From the NCBI GenBank assembly GCA_024509875.1, contig JAMPIV010006374.1, positions 62,001 through 126,000 on the forward strand: DNA of 64,000 bases, given 5' to 3'. The first letter of the stretch is position 1. Every line of letters starts with the position of its first letter. The position numbers were made by a program, and so were the translations under genes. This stretch comes from Oreohelix idahoensis. Its lineage: Eukaryota; Mollusca; Gastropoda; Stylommatophora; Oreohelicidae. The notes under the pieces were generated by a model that saw only the letters and a program-made list of their open reading frames with translations, was not told the DNA's origin and did not search any database. This document shows, piece after piece, positions 45,074 to 55,059 of the stretch.

Positions 45074-46389
45074 TGATCTTCTCTCTCCGCCAGCTTCAGG
45101 AAAAATCAAGAGAGCAGAAAAGACCATTATATATCGCCTTTATAGACCTCACAAAAGCATTCGACTTGGTTAGTAGGGATGGACTCTTTAAAATCCTCCT
45201 GAAAATAGGCTGCCCTTCTAAAATGCTGGAAATGATAAAGTCATTCCATGACGGCATGAAGGGAACAGTCCAATATGCTGGAAGCACGTCACAGCCCTTT
45301 GATATACGAAGTGGCGTTAAACAAGGCTGTGTTCTGGCTCCGACCCTCTTCGGAATCTTCTTTGCCTTACTCTTGAAACATGCATTCAGAGATGCAACTG
45401 AAGGAATATGCCTTCACACTAGGTCAGATGGCCGTCTGTTTAATCTTTCAAGGCTGAAGGCAAAAACAAAAATCAGAAGGGTCACTATAAGAGACTTGTT
45501 GTTCGCTGATGATGCTGCAGTCATCACTCAAAGCCAACAGGAGCTTCAGAGCTTGATGAATCGCTTCTCTAAAGCATGCAAGGACTTTGGCCTCACAATA
45601 AGTCTAAAGAAAACGAATGTGCTGAGTCAGGATGTGGATGCTGCACCAGTTATCACTATCGATAACTATGAATTGGCAGTGGTGCACCACTTCACATACC
45701 TAGGGTCTACCATCAATGACAAACTCTCACTGGGTACAGAAATCGACAGCCGCATTGGCAAAGCTGCAGCTACCTTTGCCCGCCTCACATCGCCTGTTTG
45801 GGGAAACTCTAAACTCACAATGAAGACCGAAGCTGTGGTATATAATGCCTGCGTCACCAGCACACTCCTATATGGCAGCGAGACCTGGACGACCTATGCT
45901 AAGCAAGAAAGAAGGCTCAATACCTTCCATTTGCGGTGTCTACGCCGCATCCTCGGCATCTCGTGGAAAGATAAAGTGACAAATGTCGAGGTGGTGTCAC
46001 GTGCTGGCCTTCAAAGTATGTATACGCTGCTTAGACAGCGCAGACTTCGCTGGCTTGGCCATGTTCGCCGCATGGAAGATGGTCGCATCCCAAAAGATAT
46101 CTTCTACGGACAATTAGCAGATGGCAAGAGAACAGTTGGGCGACCACAGCTGAGGTTCAAAGATGTGTGCAAGAGAGATATGAGGGCACTGGACATGGAT
46201 CCAGCAACATGGGAGGATGAAGCTGCCGATCGCACTAAGTGGCAATGCTATTTACGGTGCCACCTCAGATTGGGCGAAGAGAGGCTCACACAAGAAGCAG
46301 AGGTGAGGAGAAAACGTCGAAAGGAGCACCAGGAAAATAAGCAGCCGAGGGCTGTCACCTCAGGGGCGCATTCCCATAGTCAGTTATGA
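45074..46389 (+). pseudogene. LINE reverse transcriptase, C-terminal part, uninterrupted
   Basis: Reads from the truncation point: FSLRQLQEKSREQ, YIAFIDLTKAFDLVSRDGL (motif A), SGVKQGCVLAPTLFG (motif B), RDLLFADDAAVIT (catalytic FADD, codons near 45500), LTISLKKTNVL, HHFTYLGSTINDK, TLLYGSETWT, RLRWLGHVRRMEDGRIP, GKRTVGRPQLRFKDVCKRD. It stops at 46387. No internal stop or frameshift, so the copy is young, but the endonuclease and the N-terminal RT fingers are missing. It is fused in frame with the preceding minisatellite, giving a 912-codon frame from 43651 that is an accident of insertion. Confidence 0.93.
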
Positions 46390-46411
46390 CTGAAGGGGCT
46401 ATTATTATTAT
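45074..46411 (+). mobile_element. LINE, 5'-truncated, RT frame intact, (TTA)n tail
   Basis: A 1,338-bp insertion flanked by the perfect 11-bp duplication tatgaatgaca (45063-45073 and 46412-46422). It ends aaggggct followed by (ATT)n. It is 5'-truncated within the reverse transcriptase and oriented plus. An older relative is at 4800-6045, and a 3'-terminal scrap at 46894-46916. Confidence 0.95.
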
Positions 46412-46422
46412 TATGAATGACA

Positions 46423-46785
46423 AGGACAATGACTGAAGATGCCAGACGTGGAATGTAGAGGTCGTGAAACCTAGATAGAAATGTCTACAGTCCACTCTGT
46501 TGTATTTTATCATGTGGAATGTCAGAGGTCGTGAAGCCTAGATAGAAATGTCTACAGTTCCCTCTGTTGTATTTTATCATGTGGAATGTCAGAGAGTGAA
46601 GCCTAGATAGAAATGTATACAGTTCACTCTGTTGTATTTTATCACATGGAATGTCAGAGAGTGAAGCCTGGATAGAAATGTCTACAGTCCACTCTGTTGT
46701 ATTTTATCATGTGGAATGTCAGAGAGTGAAGCCTAGATAGAAATGTATACAGTTCACTCTGTTGTATTTTATCATGTTGAATAAA
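46423..46785. repeat. ~64-bp minisatellite, 5 copies
   Basis: Units with core gcctagatagaaatgt and actctgttgtattttatca. The first copies contain an extra 'gtcgtg' phrase. No coding content. Confidence 0.9.
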
Positions 46786-46893
46786 CCTTGGATCGTCCTG
46801 GCCTGGTTTATTCATTGAATCCATGTTGTGTAAATCTGTACGTCAGTCCAACCTGTAAGAAGTGTCAAAAGTCAACTGCCAGTGTCTCTCAAC

Positions 46894-46916
46894 AAGGGGC
46901 TATTATTATTATTATT
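46894..46916 (+). repeat. Minimal LINE 3' tail scrap
   Basis: The sequence aaggggctattattattatt is identical to the last bases and tail of the LINE that ends at 46411. Only about 8 bp of LINE plus its tail are present. It is either an extremely 5'-truncated insertion or a local template switch. Confidence 0.55.
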
Positions 46917-47240
46917 TCACCAACTTGGCAATCTCCTATAACACACACCATACTTCCCCAACTTGGCAACCACCTATAACACACACCATATTTCACCTCA
47001 CTTGGCAATTCCCTATAACACACACCATGCTTCACCTCACTTGGCTATGCCCTATTACACACACCATGCTTTACCTCACTTGGCAATTCTCTATAACACA
47101 CACCATACTTGGCAATTCCCTATAACACACACCATACTTCACCGCACTTCGCAATTCCCTATAACACACACCATACTTCACCACACTTGGCGATTCCCTA
47201 TAACACACCATATTTCACTTCACTTGGCAATCTTTTATTT
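46917..47240. repeat. ~38-bp minisatellite, ~9 copies
   Basis: Units with core ccctataacacacaccatac and ttcacctcacttggcaat, with copies lengthened or shortened by a few bases. Open frames in it are by-products. Confidence 0.9.
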
Positions 47241-47551
47241 TTATTTTTGATGGGTTGTCCTTCCAGATACAATAAATCAATAACTGAAAGCAACACATAG
47301 ATCTCAGTCTTCTAACAGAATCGATAGTTACAGAACGATTAGCAAAATCTGGATGATGTTATTAAAGATTACAACAAAAGAAAAACACAAACTCAAACAA
47401 AGGGAAAAAACAAGGAAAGAAAGAAAGAAAACAACCAAAGATGGCAATAAAGACAGCAAGAACAGTAATTGAACACTGGAATCAACTATCATTCTGCATA
47501 CAGATATAAAACAGTACTCAATAGACAATTGCACAGATAATGGTTACTAAC
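47241..47551. other. MCRS1 intron next to the 47.6-kb exon
   Basis: Unique A-rich sequence (many acaaagaaa words) downstream of the exon donor gttagtaacc (47551-47542). No other feature. Confidence 0.6.
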
Positions 47552-47766
47552 ATGATACTGTCATCATTCATGACATCTTCTATATCTGACAGGTTGAGGA
47601 TGTGATCTCCACGTGGCATGGGCTGGACTGTCTGATCTGGCAGCAGATGGTACTGCTTCATCAACAGCCAGTGAGTCTGTAAAGTTTTTGCTGTGCGGGC
47701 AGGATGAAAGATTTCTGACTGCTGCCCTAGTAAGTTCTGGAAAGTCTCCTGTGTCGGTTGACTGGT
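47552..47766 (-). CDS. mcrs1: MCRS1 exon, conserved N-terminal domain
   Basis: A 215-bp minus-strand exon. The acceptor gtgtcaatcttcag ends at 47767 and the donor is CAT|gttagt at 47551. The first codon is whole and the last is split after two bases. It encodes TSQPTQETFQNLLGQQ, then ARTAKTLQTHWLLMKQY, then DQTVQPMPRGDHILNLSD followed by IEDVMNDDSI. Vertebrate MCRS1 has the same order of blocks (TSQPTxETFQ, ARTAKALQAHWxLMKQY, DQTVQPxPxGD, LNFSDxED). This belongs to the conserved MCRS N-terminal domain. Similarity is strongest here and makes the gene assignment secure. The longer frame to 47934 includes intron. Confidence 0.97.
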
Positions 47767-48890
47767 CTGAAGATTGACACACAGTTGTAACCATGAATTA
47801 ATTTTAAAGAACGTGTGAAAGATTATGCCATATGGTTTGATTGCAGAAATTACTTTTTTACCCAATGAATTATTAATATAAAAATGATTCTGATGTCCTT
47901 GACCTAACATAGTTTCCCATTTCCTATTGAGCATGGAACCGGCACTAGTCCCCTAATAGGAAGCTGGCATCAAAGCTGTGCTCGTTCAGTTATGGTTTCT
48001 GTGGTAGAAATTATGAGTGGTATAATAGATAACGGTCAAAGGGAAGTAACTTATTTTAATAGAGATTAGTAATGTGTGCATAGTCAGACATAAAGAGCAA
48101 ATGGTATTTGAATAATAAAGGGAGAAGCCATCAACAATCACATGGCACACGTTGCAGGTAATTCCATGAGCCTGCCTATAAATAGGGGCAAACCACGCAC
48201 CTTTCCCTCTTATGTGCCATGTAACTCAGTGAGACAGTAGCACAGAAGTGCTCGGCAACTTTATTGTCTTTTTTGGTAGAAGCCGTATTCTGCGGTTTAC
48301 AAGACATATAAGTTACTGAGAGAACAAGATGCTTGATGCAATTAAGCATCAAGGTATGATCAACGTTGTGTTTATGCAAATTTAGAAAGAATTCTGGTAC
48401 ATAGTGTTATAGCAAAAAATATGTAGCCACGCAGAGAAGCATAGTTAAGTTGAGGGCAGGCAAGGCTACATGCTGTGGGCCAAAGACATTTAACATCGAG
48501 AATAGTTATAAGTATTTAATAGAGAGACAACAACATTCGAGCAAAATTAACACAACCTGGAGGCGTCCAGTCAAAACAGCCATAACCTGAAATAGCTGCA
48601 CAAAACAAGAGTAGAGATGTCCAGAATAAATGAGCAAACTAAAGAGCCAAGTATTGTCATAGAGATGAGCTAGCAGACAGAGTGAAGAAACTTCCATGAC
48701 CAACAAGAACATTACAATGTATGAGAATATTGTCGTTAGCAGAAGATACGCCCTGAATCGTATGTCGACATTTCTTCATTTGAACCCCATGTAAATATGA
48801 TTATTAAATGTTCATAAATAGTACACACCTTGGGGTCAGTAGTCAAGACTAGCTAGCTCGTTTTTTTTTCATGCGTTCCTGTGTAGTCTA
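47767..48890. other. MCRS1 intron, no gene seen
   Basis: Unique sequence. Open frames at 48176-48379 and 48506-48712 minus lack motifs and splice context. Short (CAT)n-like repeats start at 48896, which mark the tail of the LINE to the right. Confidence 0.6.
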
Positions 48891-48894
48891 TATC

Positions 48895-50640
48895 ATCATC
48901 ATCATCATTCATGTCAAGAACCTGACACTACAGATCACATAAGCTTAATATGTGGTGCCCTGCCACATTTCTGTAGCAGCCTATTTGACATGAAGATGTA
49001 GCCAGCCCCAGGCAGCCTATTTGACATGAAGATGTAGCCAGCCCCAGGCAGCCTATTTGACATGAAGATGTAGCCAGCCCCTGTGTCTTTCCATGCCTGT
49101 GGTACTATTCCTCTTTTCCAGCTGCAGTTTTGGATGGCCAGAAGCTTCTTTTTTGCTTTTGTGCCTAGAGCTGTTAACATTTCATTCGTTATCCCATCTT
49201 TTCCTGGTAACTCCTTCTTCTTCAGTGACCTCTTTGCCTCTTCAATTTCTTCCACTGTAACATTTGCCATCATGTGCTCTGCTGGTGCAAGCTTTCTGTT
49301 GTCTTAACTCCTTTGTTCTTCAATGATGGCCTTTTTCCTGTCAATCTGAACATCAATGTGGTTTGCACTAGCATAGTGTTCCATGAGGGCTTTTGTAGCT
49401 TTTTTTTCCCATGAGAGCATACTGTCACCTTGTTTGATTGTGATTTGTTTGTTATAAGGTTCTTCATTGTTCAAGGCCCTAACTAGTTTCCACAACTTGT
49501 TCGCTTCTTTATCTAGGTTGAGATTTTCTGTTGTTTGCTTCAAGTAGTCTCTTGTTGTTTGATTTAGTGTTCTATTGTAGTTTGCAGTGATGGCTTTGAG
49601 TAAAATGTTTGCTTCAGCTGTTCTGTCTCTGCCGTGTTTCTGGCTTCTGTTACTTCATCTTCAAGCTCTTGAAGTTCTTCAGTCCAGTATGGTTTGTAGT
49701 TCTTTCTTGCCCCTCTGGAAATGGTCTCGGTGGCTCCTCGAAGTATAGCTCTATTAAGGCTTTCAACCATAGGTATCGTACTGTTGTTTCATGTGTTGAT
49801 GGTCTCACAAAACCTGTCTGTCAGCACTGCAAAACTATCCCAGTCAGTTCTTTTGTAATTTCACCATGGGCAAAAGTTTTACTTACTGAGGAACTTACTC
49901 CATATTCACTACCAGCTTTATTGGTCTATGGTCGCTAGCTGGTTGAGCGTCTGTCAGTCAATTTTGTGAAGGATGTCCCCTGTGGCAAAAACTAGATTGG
50001 GAATGGAAGTGGTGTGCCATCTGGAGTAAAACTGGGTTTATCATCTGGTAAGGTGAAGATTTGTGTCTCCCAGTCCTCCACTTCCTCTCCTCTACTTCTG
50101 TATCTGAGTATCCCCATCTTTCCGGCTGGCTGTTGAAATTTCCTACCACTATGCAATTCAAGCTCTTTATTTCCATTCCTGAAAGTAAGGTCTTTGTTCG
50201 GTGAGCCATACAGATTGTAAACATGTATGTTCACTTCATTTATTTTTATGTCAACCTCTATGATTTCAGCTTGATCGTCGAAGTTCACCTCGCTACTTGG
50301 TATTGCCTACACCTCCTTTGTGTCCTTCTCGATTGAGTCAGAAAGCTTAGTACCTTCTGACTGAAAATCTGTGGTTGCTGTTGAGGTGTGTCTCCTGGAT
50401 GCAATCCACATCCATTTGGTCTTCATATGGGCAATTTCTCAGGGGGACATTTTTGTTTAGAACTTTTGCATTCCACTGCGGATTTTGAATGTTCTTGGTG
50501 TTTGGTCAATAGCTCTTGCCTTTTCCCACTGTACCTTGACTCCACAGTACAGGAGAAGGTGACCACCAGTAGCAATGGTTGGACTCCTTCGAGGCAGGGA
50601 TCTGGCACTCTCATTGCCTGGTGGGACTCCATGGGATGAG
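48895..50640 (-). pseudogene. Jockey-like LINE fossil (endonuclease + RT start)
   Basis: Minus-strand remnant with several frameshifts. From right to left: an apurinic endonuclease part (NIHVYNLYGSPNKD, VVGNFNSQPERWGYSD), the linker (ILRGATETISRGARKNYKP, YWTEELQELEDEVTEAR), KLWKLVRALNNEE, and then the beginning of the RT (EEIEEAKRSLKKKELPGKDG ... GIVPQAWKDT). It stops after a 12-residue segment that is repeated three times. The tail is (GAT)n on its own strand at about 48909-48896. The catalytic RT motifs A-D are absent, so the copy is internally deleted or rearranged. Confidence 0.85.
48977..49082. repeat. 36-bp tandem triplication in the LINE
   Basis: Three nearly identical copies of a 36-bp unit (cctatttgacatgaagatgt) in frame with the LINE ORF, giving three GAGYIFMSNRLP peptides. 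It is a recent local amplification within a dead gene. Confidence 0.92.
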
Positions 50641-51536
50641 CAACACTCTGCTTAGTCTTAATTCATGATGTCATCATCCAGCGAAGTATGCCCTGTTTTG
50701 TTAAGCCTGGGACCCTGTGCATCTTATTTCAACAGGTATTTCTGTTGGGTTGCCTTCCTTAGCCTTTTACTGTCCCCAGCCTAGCTGCTAGGCAGCAGGT
50801 GGTTTGAAATCAATTTTCCTTCTCCTAGATGAACTGTCATCTACAGCTTACCAGCTTCCTCTGACGGGAGCATTCTAGTTTTAGAACACCACAGACTCGC
50901 TCCTCGTCCCTTCTCCTGTTAGTAGAAACAGGGCCAACAGAAATTTTGTTTTTAACGTATTTTCGCACATTATTATTGTTGAAAAAGCTTGAATTAGGGT
51001 TGGGGTTAGGGTTATGGCTAGCTGTTGGACAAAACTCAAAACAAGGTTGTAGTTTGCTTACGGTTAGCTGTTTGAAAAAGCTCAAAACAAAGTTGGGGTT
51101 AGGTTATGGTAAGCTGTTTGACAAAGCTCGAAACAAGGTTGGGTGAGATTAAGGCTAGCTGTTGTAATCAATGCAAGTAACAGGGCAAATGTATTAGTAG
51201 GCTGAGAACATGGGTCATTGATCAATATTAAGGGAGTTCATGTGGACATGTGTATACGTGCATGCACCATATGAATGCACTGATGTTTAATGGTGACTTG
51301 CATGTAGTGTGTTTTGTTGAATGCAAGTATAAAAAAAAAGGCATACACACCATTAACGAAGGATCGGGAGATGAAGCACTACATCCCCATAAGTTGACAG
51401 TGTCGAGTTTGTCTGTGTTGCATTAGATTTCTTTCTCGTATGTTGCCTGAGTGGTTATTTCGCAATATGTAATGCTGTGTTTCCTCCTTTCAACAAATTA
51501 CAAAAATAGCCTAACTCTAGCACTAACCTTACTGTG
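50641..51536. repeat. Intron with ttaggg-like ~50-bp repeat
   Basis: No gene. At 50985-51160 three or four diverged units with ggttggggttagggttatgg and gctgtttgacaaaagctc occur. The ttaggg words look telomere-like but are part of the larger unit. The rest is unique. Confidence 0.55.
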
Positions 51537-51577
51537 GATACACAAACAATATCAAACACACAAGTACAGTAGACACA
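51537..51577. repeat. Left end of the 35-bp minisatellite
   Basis: A single unit (acacaaacaatatcaaacac, then acaagtacagtagacaca) of the array that continues at 52948. The solo LTR separates them. Confidence 0.9.
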
Positions 51578-52947
51578 TGTTACGCACAGAATTTTTTCCG
51601 AAGACATTGTATAATCATTTTCTTTGGACATTGTATAATTAGCTTGTCTGAATTGTACACTTTAATTTTTTCGGTCAAAGCTAGATAACCCTAGTTTGAC
51701 TGTGATTACCATTTTCAATGATGGTTACCTTCTCTTGTGACGGGACACGTCGGTCCATTTTTTGAGAACGATGTGTGGTCATTCTCCTTATATGGTAGTA
51801 TCGGTCAACTGTTTCTTGGAATGATTGAAACCAGTGTTGAGGTTTTTATTCCTGTCCATATAAGGCGCGATTTATTACAAATCTTTATCTGGAATGTTCC
51901 CTACATCGTCTCGTTTGATTCTTACTCAGGTGTATGCGTTCTGCGCATGTCCGGACGTTAGGTGTGTCTGGGAAGCTTTCCTGTCGGGGAGTCTATGGAA
52001 AGTTGTGAAGCAGATAGGACGCGTCTTGCGTCTCTGTGATTCTTTGATAGGGAATTAGGAGCCCTATTGTGAGTTAGTTTAGCTTACAAGGTCCTTCCCT
52101 TGATGATTCAAAAACGCCTGGAGGCGTGTGTTTTGTGGTGTTGATTTCGAAACAAGGTAATACCTCATTTATGTTTCAAATCTGTAATCTAACTTTATGT
52201 TGACAATGGTCGATCTCTGCTCACTCACGAATTACAGAAATAGAGGTTCTTCTACTAGAAGTCACGCCCCAGGTATCTTCATACCTGAGATTAATATGTA
52301 CACGGGTCATACTTAGCCCGAAGGACAGTTCTATGTTCTATGAACGTCGCTATGTCAGCGATTGCACCTACGTCGAGGTTAGACTTAGGAATGCCTGTAA
52401 AGGTCAGCTTGACCTATACTCCTGGAACACCATCCTCGTGCGACTTATGATTAGACTCATTTAGCACATCTGATCAGTGAGAGGAGTATTGATGCACTTT
52501 TGTAATATTGGAGCCAACAGTATAATTCCCTTGGCACCATATCATTTTTGAGTATATGCCAGATGCATTGATGAACATAACTTATGCTGATTTTCGTGAA
52601 CTGTCATGACTATGGTTTATTGTGAAATGGATGTACAGTTACCTGTCTTGTGGCGTCAGATAATAAACATTGGAAACGTCAATAGCAGTTACACCTTTAT
52701 ATGACTTTCCATGTCATGCTACATATGTTGTGAACTTGTGAACCACATCACCCACACTCATAGCAACCAACAACAGACCAGACACCTCACACTGCAACCT
52801 ATTACATCCCTGGTGTCTATAGGGGTGGTACTCTACTGGGCTGCTGACTATCAACGACTTCGGACTGATACCTATAATGTCCATAGTGGTCAGATTGGTG
52901 GTCTATCATTTTAGTGACCAGTAGTCAGCCTAAATCCACCCTTATCA
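51578..52947 (+). mobile_element. Solo LTR in the 35-bp minisatellite
   Basis: A 1,370-bp insertion starting tgttacgcacag and ending cacccttatca, so TG...CA. It is flanked by acaca on both sides (51573-51577 and 52948-52952). Removing it with one acaca restores a perfect array unit (gtagacaca + caaacaat). It contains no ORF of interest; a poly(A) signal (aataaac at about 52662) is present. The strand is tentative and rests on that signal. Structure fits a solo LTR left by LTR-LTR recombination. I did not find a matching full element in the window. Confidence 0.8.
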
Positions 52948-53544
52948 ACACACAAACAATATAAAACACACAAGTACAGTAGACATACAAACAATATCAA
53001 ACACACAAGTAACGTAGACACACAAACTATATCAAACACACAAGTACAGTAGACACAAACAATATAAAACACACAAGTACAGTAGACACACAAACAATAT
53101 CAAACACACAAGTACAGTAGACACACAAACAATATCAAACACACAAGTACAGTAGACACACAAACAATATCAAACACACAAGTACAGTAGACATATAAAC
53201 AATATCAAACACACAAGTACAGTGGGTACACAAACAATATCAAACACACAAGTACAGTAGACACAAACAATATCAAACACACAAGTACAGTAGACACACA
53301 AACAATATCAAACACACAAGTACAGTAGACACACAAACAATATCAAATACACAAGTACAGTAGGTACACAAACAATATCAAACACACAAGTACAGTAGAT
53401 ACACAAACAATATAAAACACACAAGTACAGTGGGTACCCAAACAATATCAAACACACTATTACAGTAGACATACAAACTACATCAAACAAAAAATGACAG
53501 TAAACACACAAATAATATCAAATACACAAGTATAGTAGACACAA
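52948..53544. repeat. 35-bp minisatellite, main block
   Basis: About 17 units with core acaaacaatatcaaacacac and aagtacagtagac. The block includes 32-bp and substituted variants toward the right. Open frames on the minus strand with repeated CVFDIVC are by-products. The array continues at 53918-53990 and 54605-54750. Confidence 0.93.
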
Positions 53545-53917
53545 CTTACTTACTTAGTCGTTCCGCTTCTACAGTGAGGTGTAGAGGTTTGGAAGAGAGC
53601 GCCAGACTATCCTATTGACTGTCTTCCTCCTGGCCTGGTTCCATTCTAGTCCTCGGTCCTTCAAAGATTGTCTAATGTTGTCCTCCCAGTGGACTCTGGG
53701 TCTGGAGGTCTGGATCCATGGCTCTTAGTTTCCCATGCTTGTCGTTGTAGCCGATCTTCTCCCATTCTGCAGACATGGCCAAACCATCTTAGTTGGGACT
53801 GTTCTACTTGGGTCTGCAGGGGGTGGGATTTTAGGCCTTGACGTATCGTCTGGTTGCGGACCATGTCTCTTCTTGTTATTTCAACCACCTTCCTCAGATA
53901 CCTCATTTCTGAGGTTT
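53545..53917 (-). mobile_element. LINE 3' end, (AAGT)n family, inside the array
   Basis: A 373-bp insertion flanked by tagacacaa (53536-53544 and 53918-53926). It is the reverse-strand relative of the insertion at 32315-32721: EMRYLRKVVEITRRD, QLRWFGHVCRMGEDR. A frameshift lies near 53705, and the tail appears as cttacttactta. Since the array itself is repetitive, the duplication length is a minimum. Confidence 0.88.
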
Positions 53918-53984
53918 TAGACACAAACAATATCAAATACACAATTATAGTAGATACACAATTACAGCAGACACACAAACAATA

Positions 53985-54610
53985 TCAAACAATCCGAAAG
54001 GAAAATTTATCATTAAAGAGTCTTTTACGTGCGAATCCAGAAACCTGATTTATGCTATCGTCTGCAAGAGATGTGGCATGACCTATATTGGTGAAACTGG
54101 CAGGCGTTTGGCAGAGACAGGTTTCGTGAGCACTTGAATGACATCTATCATGACAAACATTTACCGGTGGCCCTTCATTTCAATAGGCCTGACCATGCAG
54201 GTAATTCTGATATTCATGTTACTGCCCTCCTTTCATGTGCCGGTAATGACAAGACTCACTTTTCGTTGGAGAATCGCCTTATTTTTAAAATGGGTGTTTT
54301 AGCTCCCAATGGTTTGAATATCCAACATCATTTTGCATAAATTCTGGTAGCTTTTCTCTTTTTCATTCTTTATTCGTTGCCTTTTAGATCTTTCTTCTTA
54401 TGTTTTTGTTTTGGTTCGTTTCGTATCTTTTTATATCTTTGGTTTTGCCGCTATCGTACGTCACTTCCTTGCAATTTCTGTGGCGGAGTACTACTGCTTT
54501 CTTTCACAGATTCTTTGGATTGAGCTGAGATTACTTTTATTAGTTCATCAATTTTGTTAATTCTCTTTTTTTCGTTTCGTTGATTATTTACTTTCTTGTT
54601 TCGGTATTAC
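53985..54610 (+). pseudogene. Penelope-like element fragment, GIY-YIG domain
   Basis: The plus strand encodes FIIKESFTCESRNLIYAIVC followed by KRCGMTYIGETGRRLA; then after a frameshift near 54110 DRFREHLNDIYHDKHLPVAL, ending NIQHHFA at 54338. The IYA...YIG pattern and the following REH helix belong to GIY-YIG endonucleases as found at the C terminus of Penelope-like retroelements, which use it to nick target DNA. The reverse transcriptase is missing. About 260 bp of T-rich 3' sequence follow. The fragment lies within the 35-bp array. Confidence 0.82.
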
Positions 54611-54750
54611 AGCAGCCATACAAACAATATCAAACACACAATTACAGTAGGTACACACAAACAAAAATCAAACACATAATTACAGTAAACACACAAACAC
54701 AAATCAAATGCACAATTACAGTAGACACACACATATCAAACACACATCTA
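54605..54750. repeat. Right end of the 35-bp minisatellite
   Basis: Four diverged units ending 13 bp before the MCRS1 exon at 54763. The last units grade into acacacacatatcaaacaca. Because the gene runs leftward, the array starts right at the 5' end of this intron. Confidence 0.9.
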
Positions 54751-54762
54751 ACCCATTTATAC

Positions 54763-54871
54763 CGAAGCAACTGTTCCAAGTAATTTTTCCTCAGCACTGC
54801 TGAAGAGTGCCTTCCCCTGGATTGTTGCTACAGTATCAGAATGAAGTTGCCTGGCTGCCTCCATCGCCATT
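54763..54871 (-). CDS. mcrs1: MCRS1 exon, conserved N-terminal domain
   Basis: A 109-bp minus-strand exon (1 + 36x3 bases). Acceptor tttggatgttctgacag ends at 54872; the donor is TCG|gtataaat at 54762. It encodes MAMEAARQLHSDTVATIQ, then GKALFSSAEEKLLGTVAS. The vertebrate MCRS1 blocks MAxxAxRQLH, IQxKALFSxAEExLL are recognisable, and the exon ends on a whole codon that joins directly to the TSQPT of the 47.6-kb exon, as in the vertebrate protein. The previous exon should end in an Arg/Lys codon at its first two bases and encode the RWYALLYDP block; it was not found up to 64000. Confidence 0.94.
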
Positions 54872-55059
54872 CTGTCAGAACATCCAAACATAAAGCTGTC
54901 TAAGGAATGCATTAGAATGACTGGTCAACAAAACATTCACTTTTTCAAAAAATATCTACACTTCTGCTATACAGCCGAAAAATTCTAAGTAAATTTTATC
55001 TTTTATTCATAGCTCTGAGAAAAAGCTATCTTCATTCTATACATTTACTTAATAAGCCT
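54872..55059. other. MCRS1 intron start of next upstream intron
   Basis: Unique AT-rich sequence upstream of the 54.8-kb exon acceptor, leading into the 53-57-bp array. Confidence 0.6.

Noticed and set aside
50985..51160. Interstitial telomere repeat (ttaggg words)
   Set aside because: Only isolated ttaggg words occur, embedded in a ~50-bp repeat unit; no run of consecutive hexamers.
54580..54783. 67-codon plus-strand ORF before the MCRS1 exon
   Set aside because: It is made of the 35-bp minisatellite and overlaps the well supported minus-strand exon.
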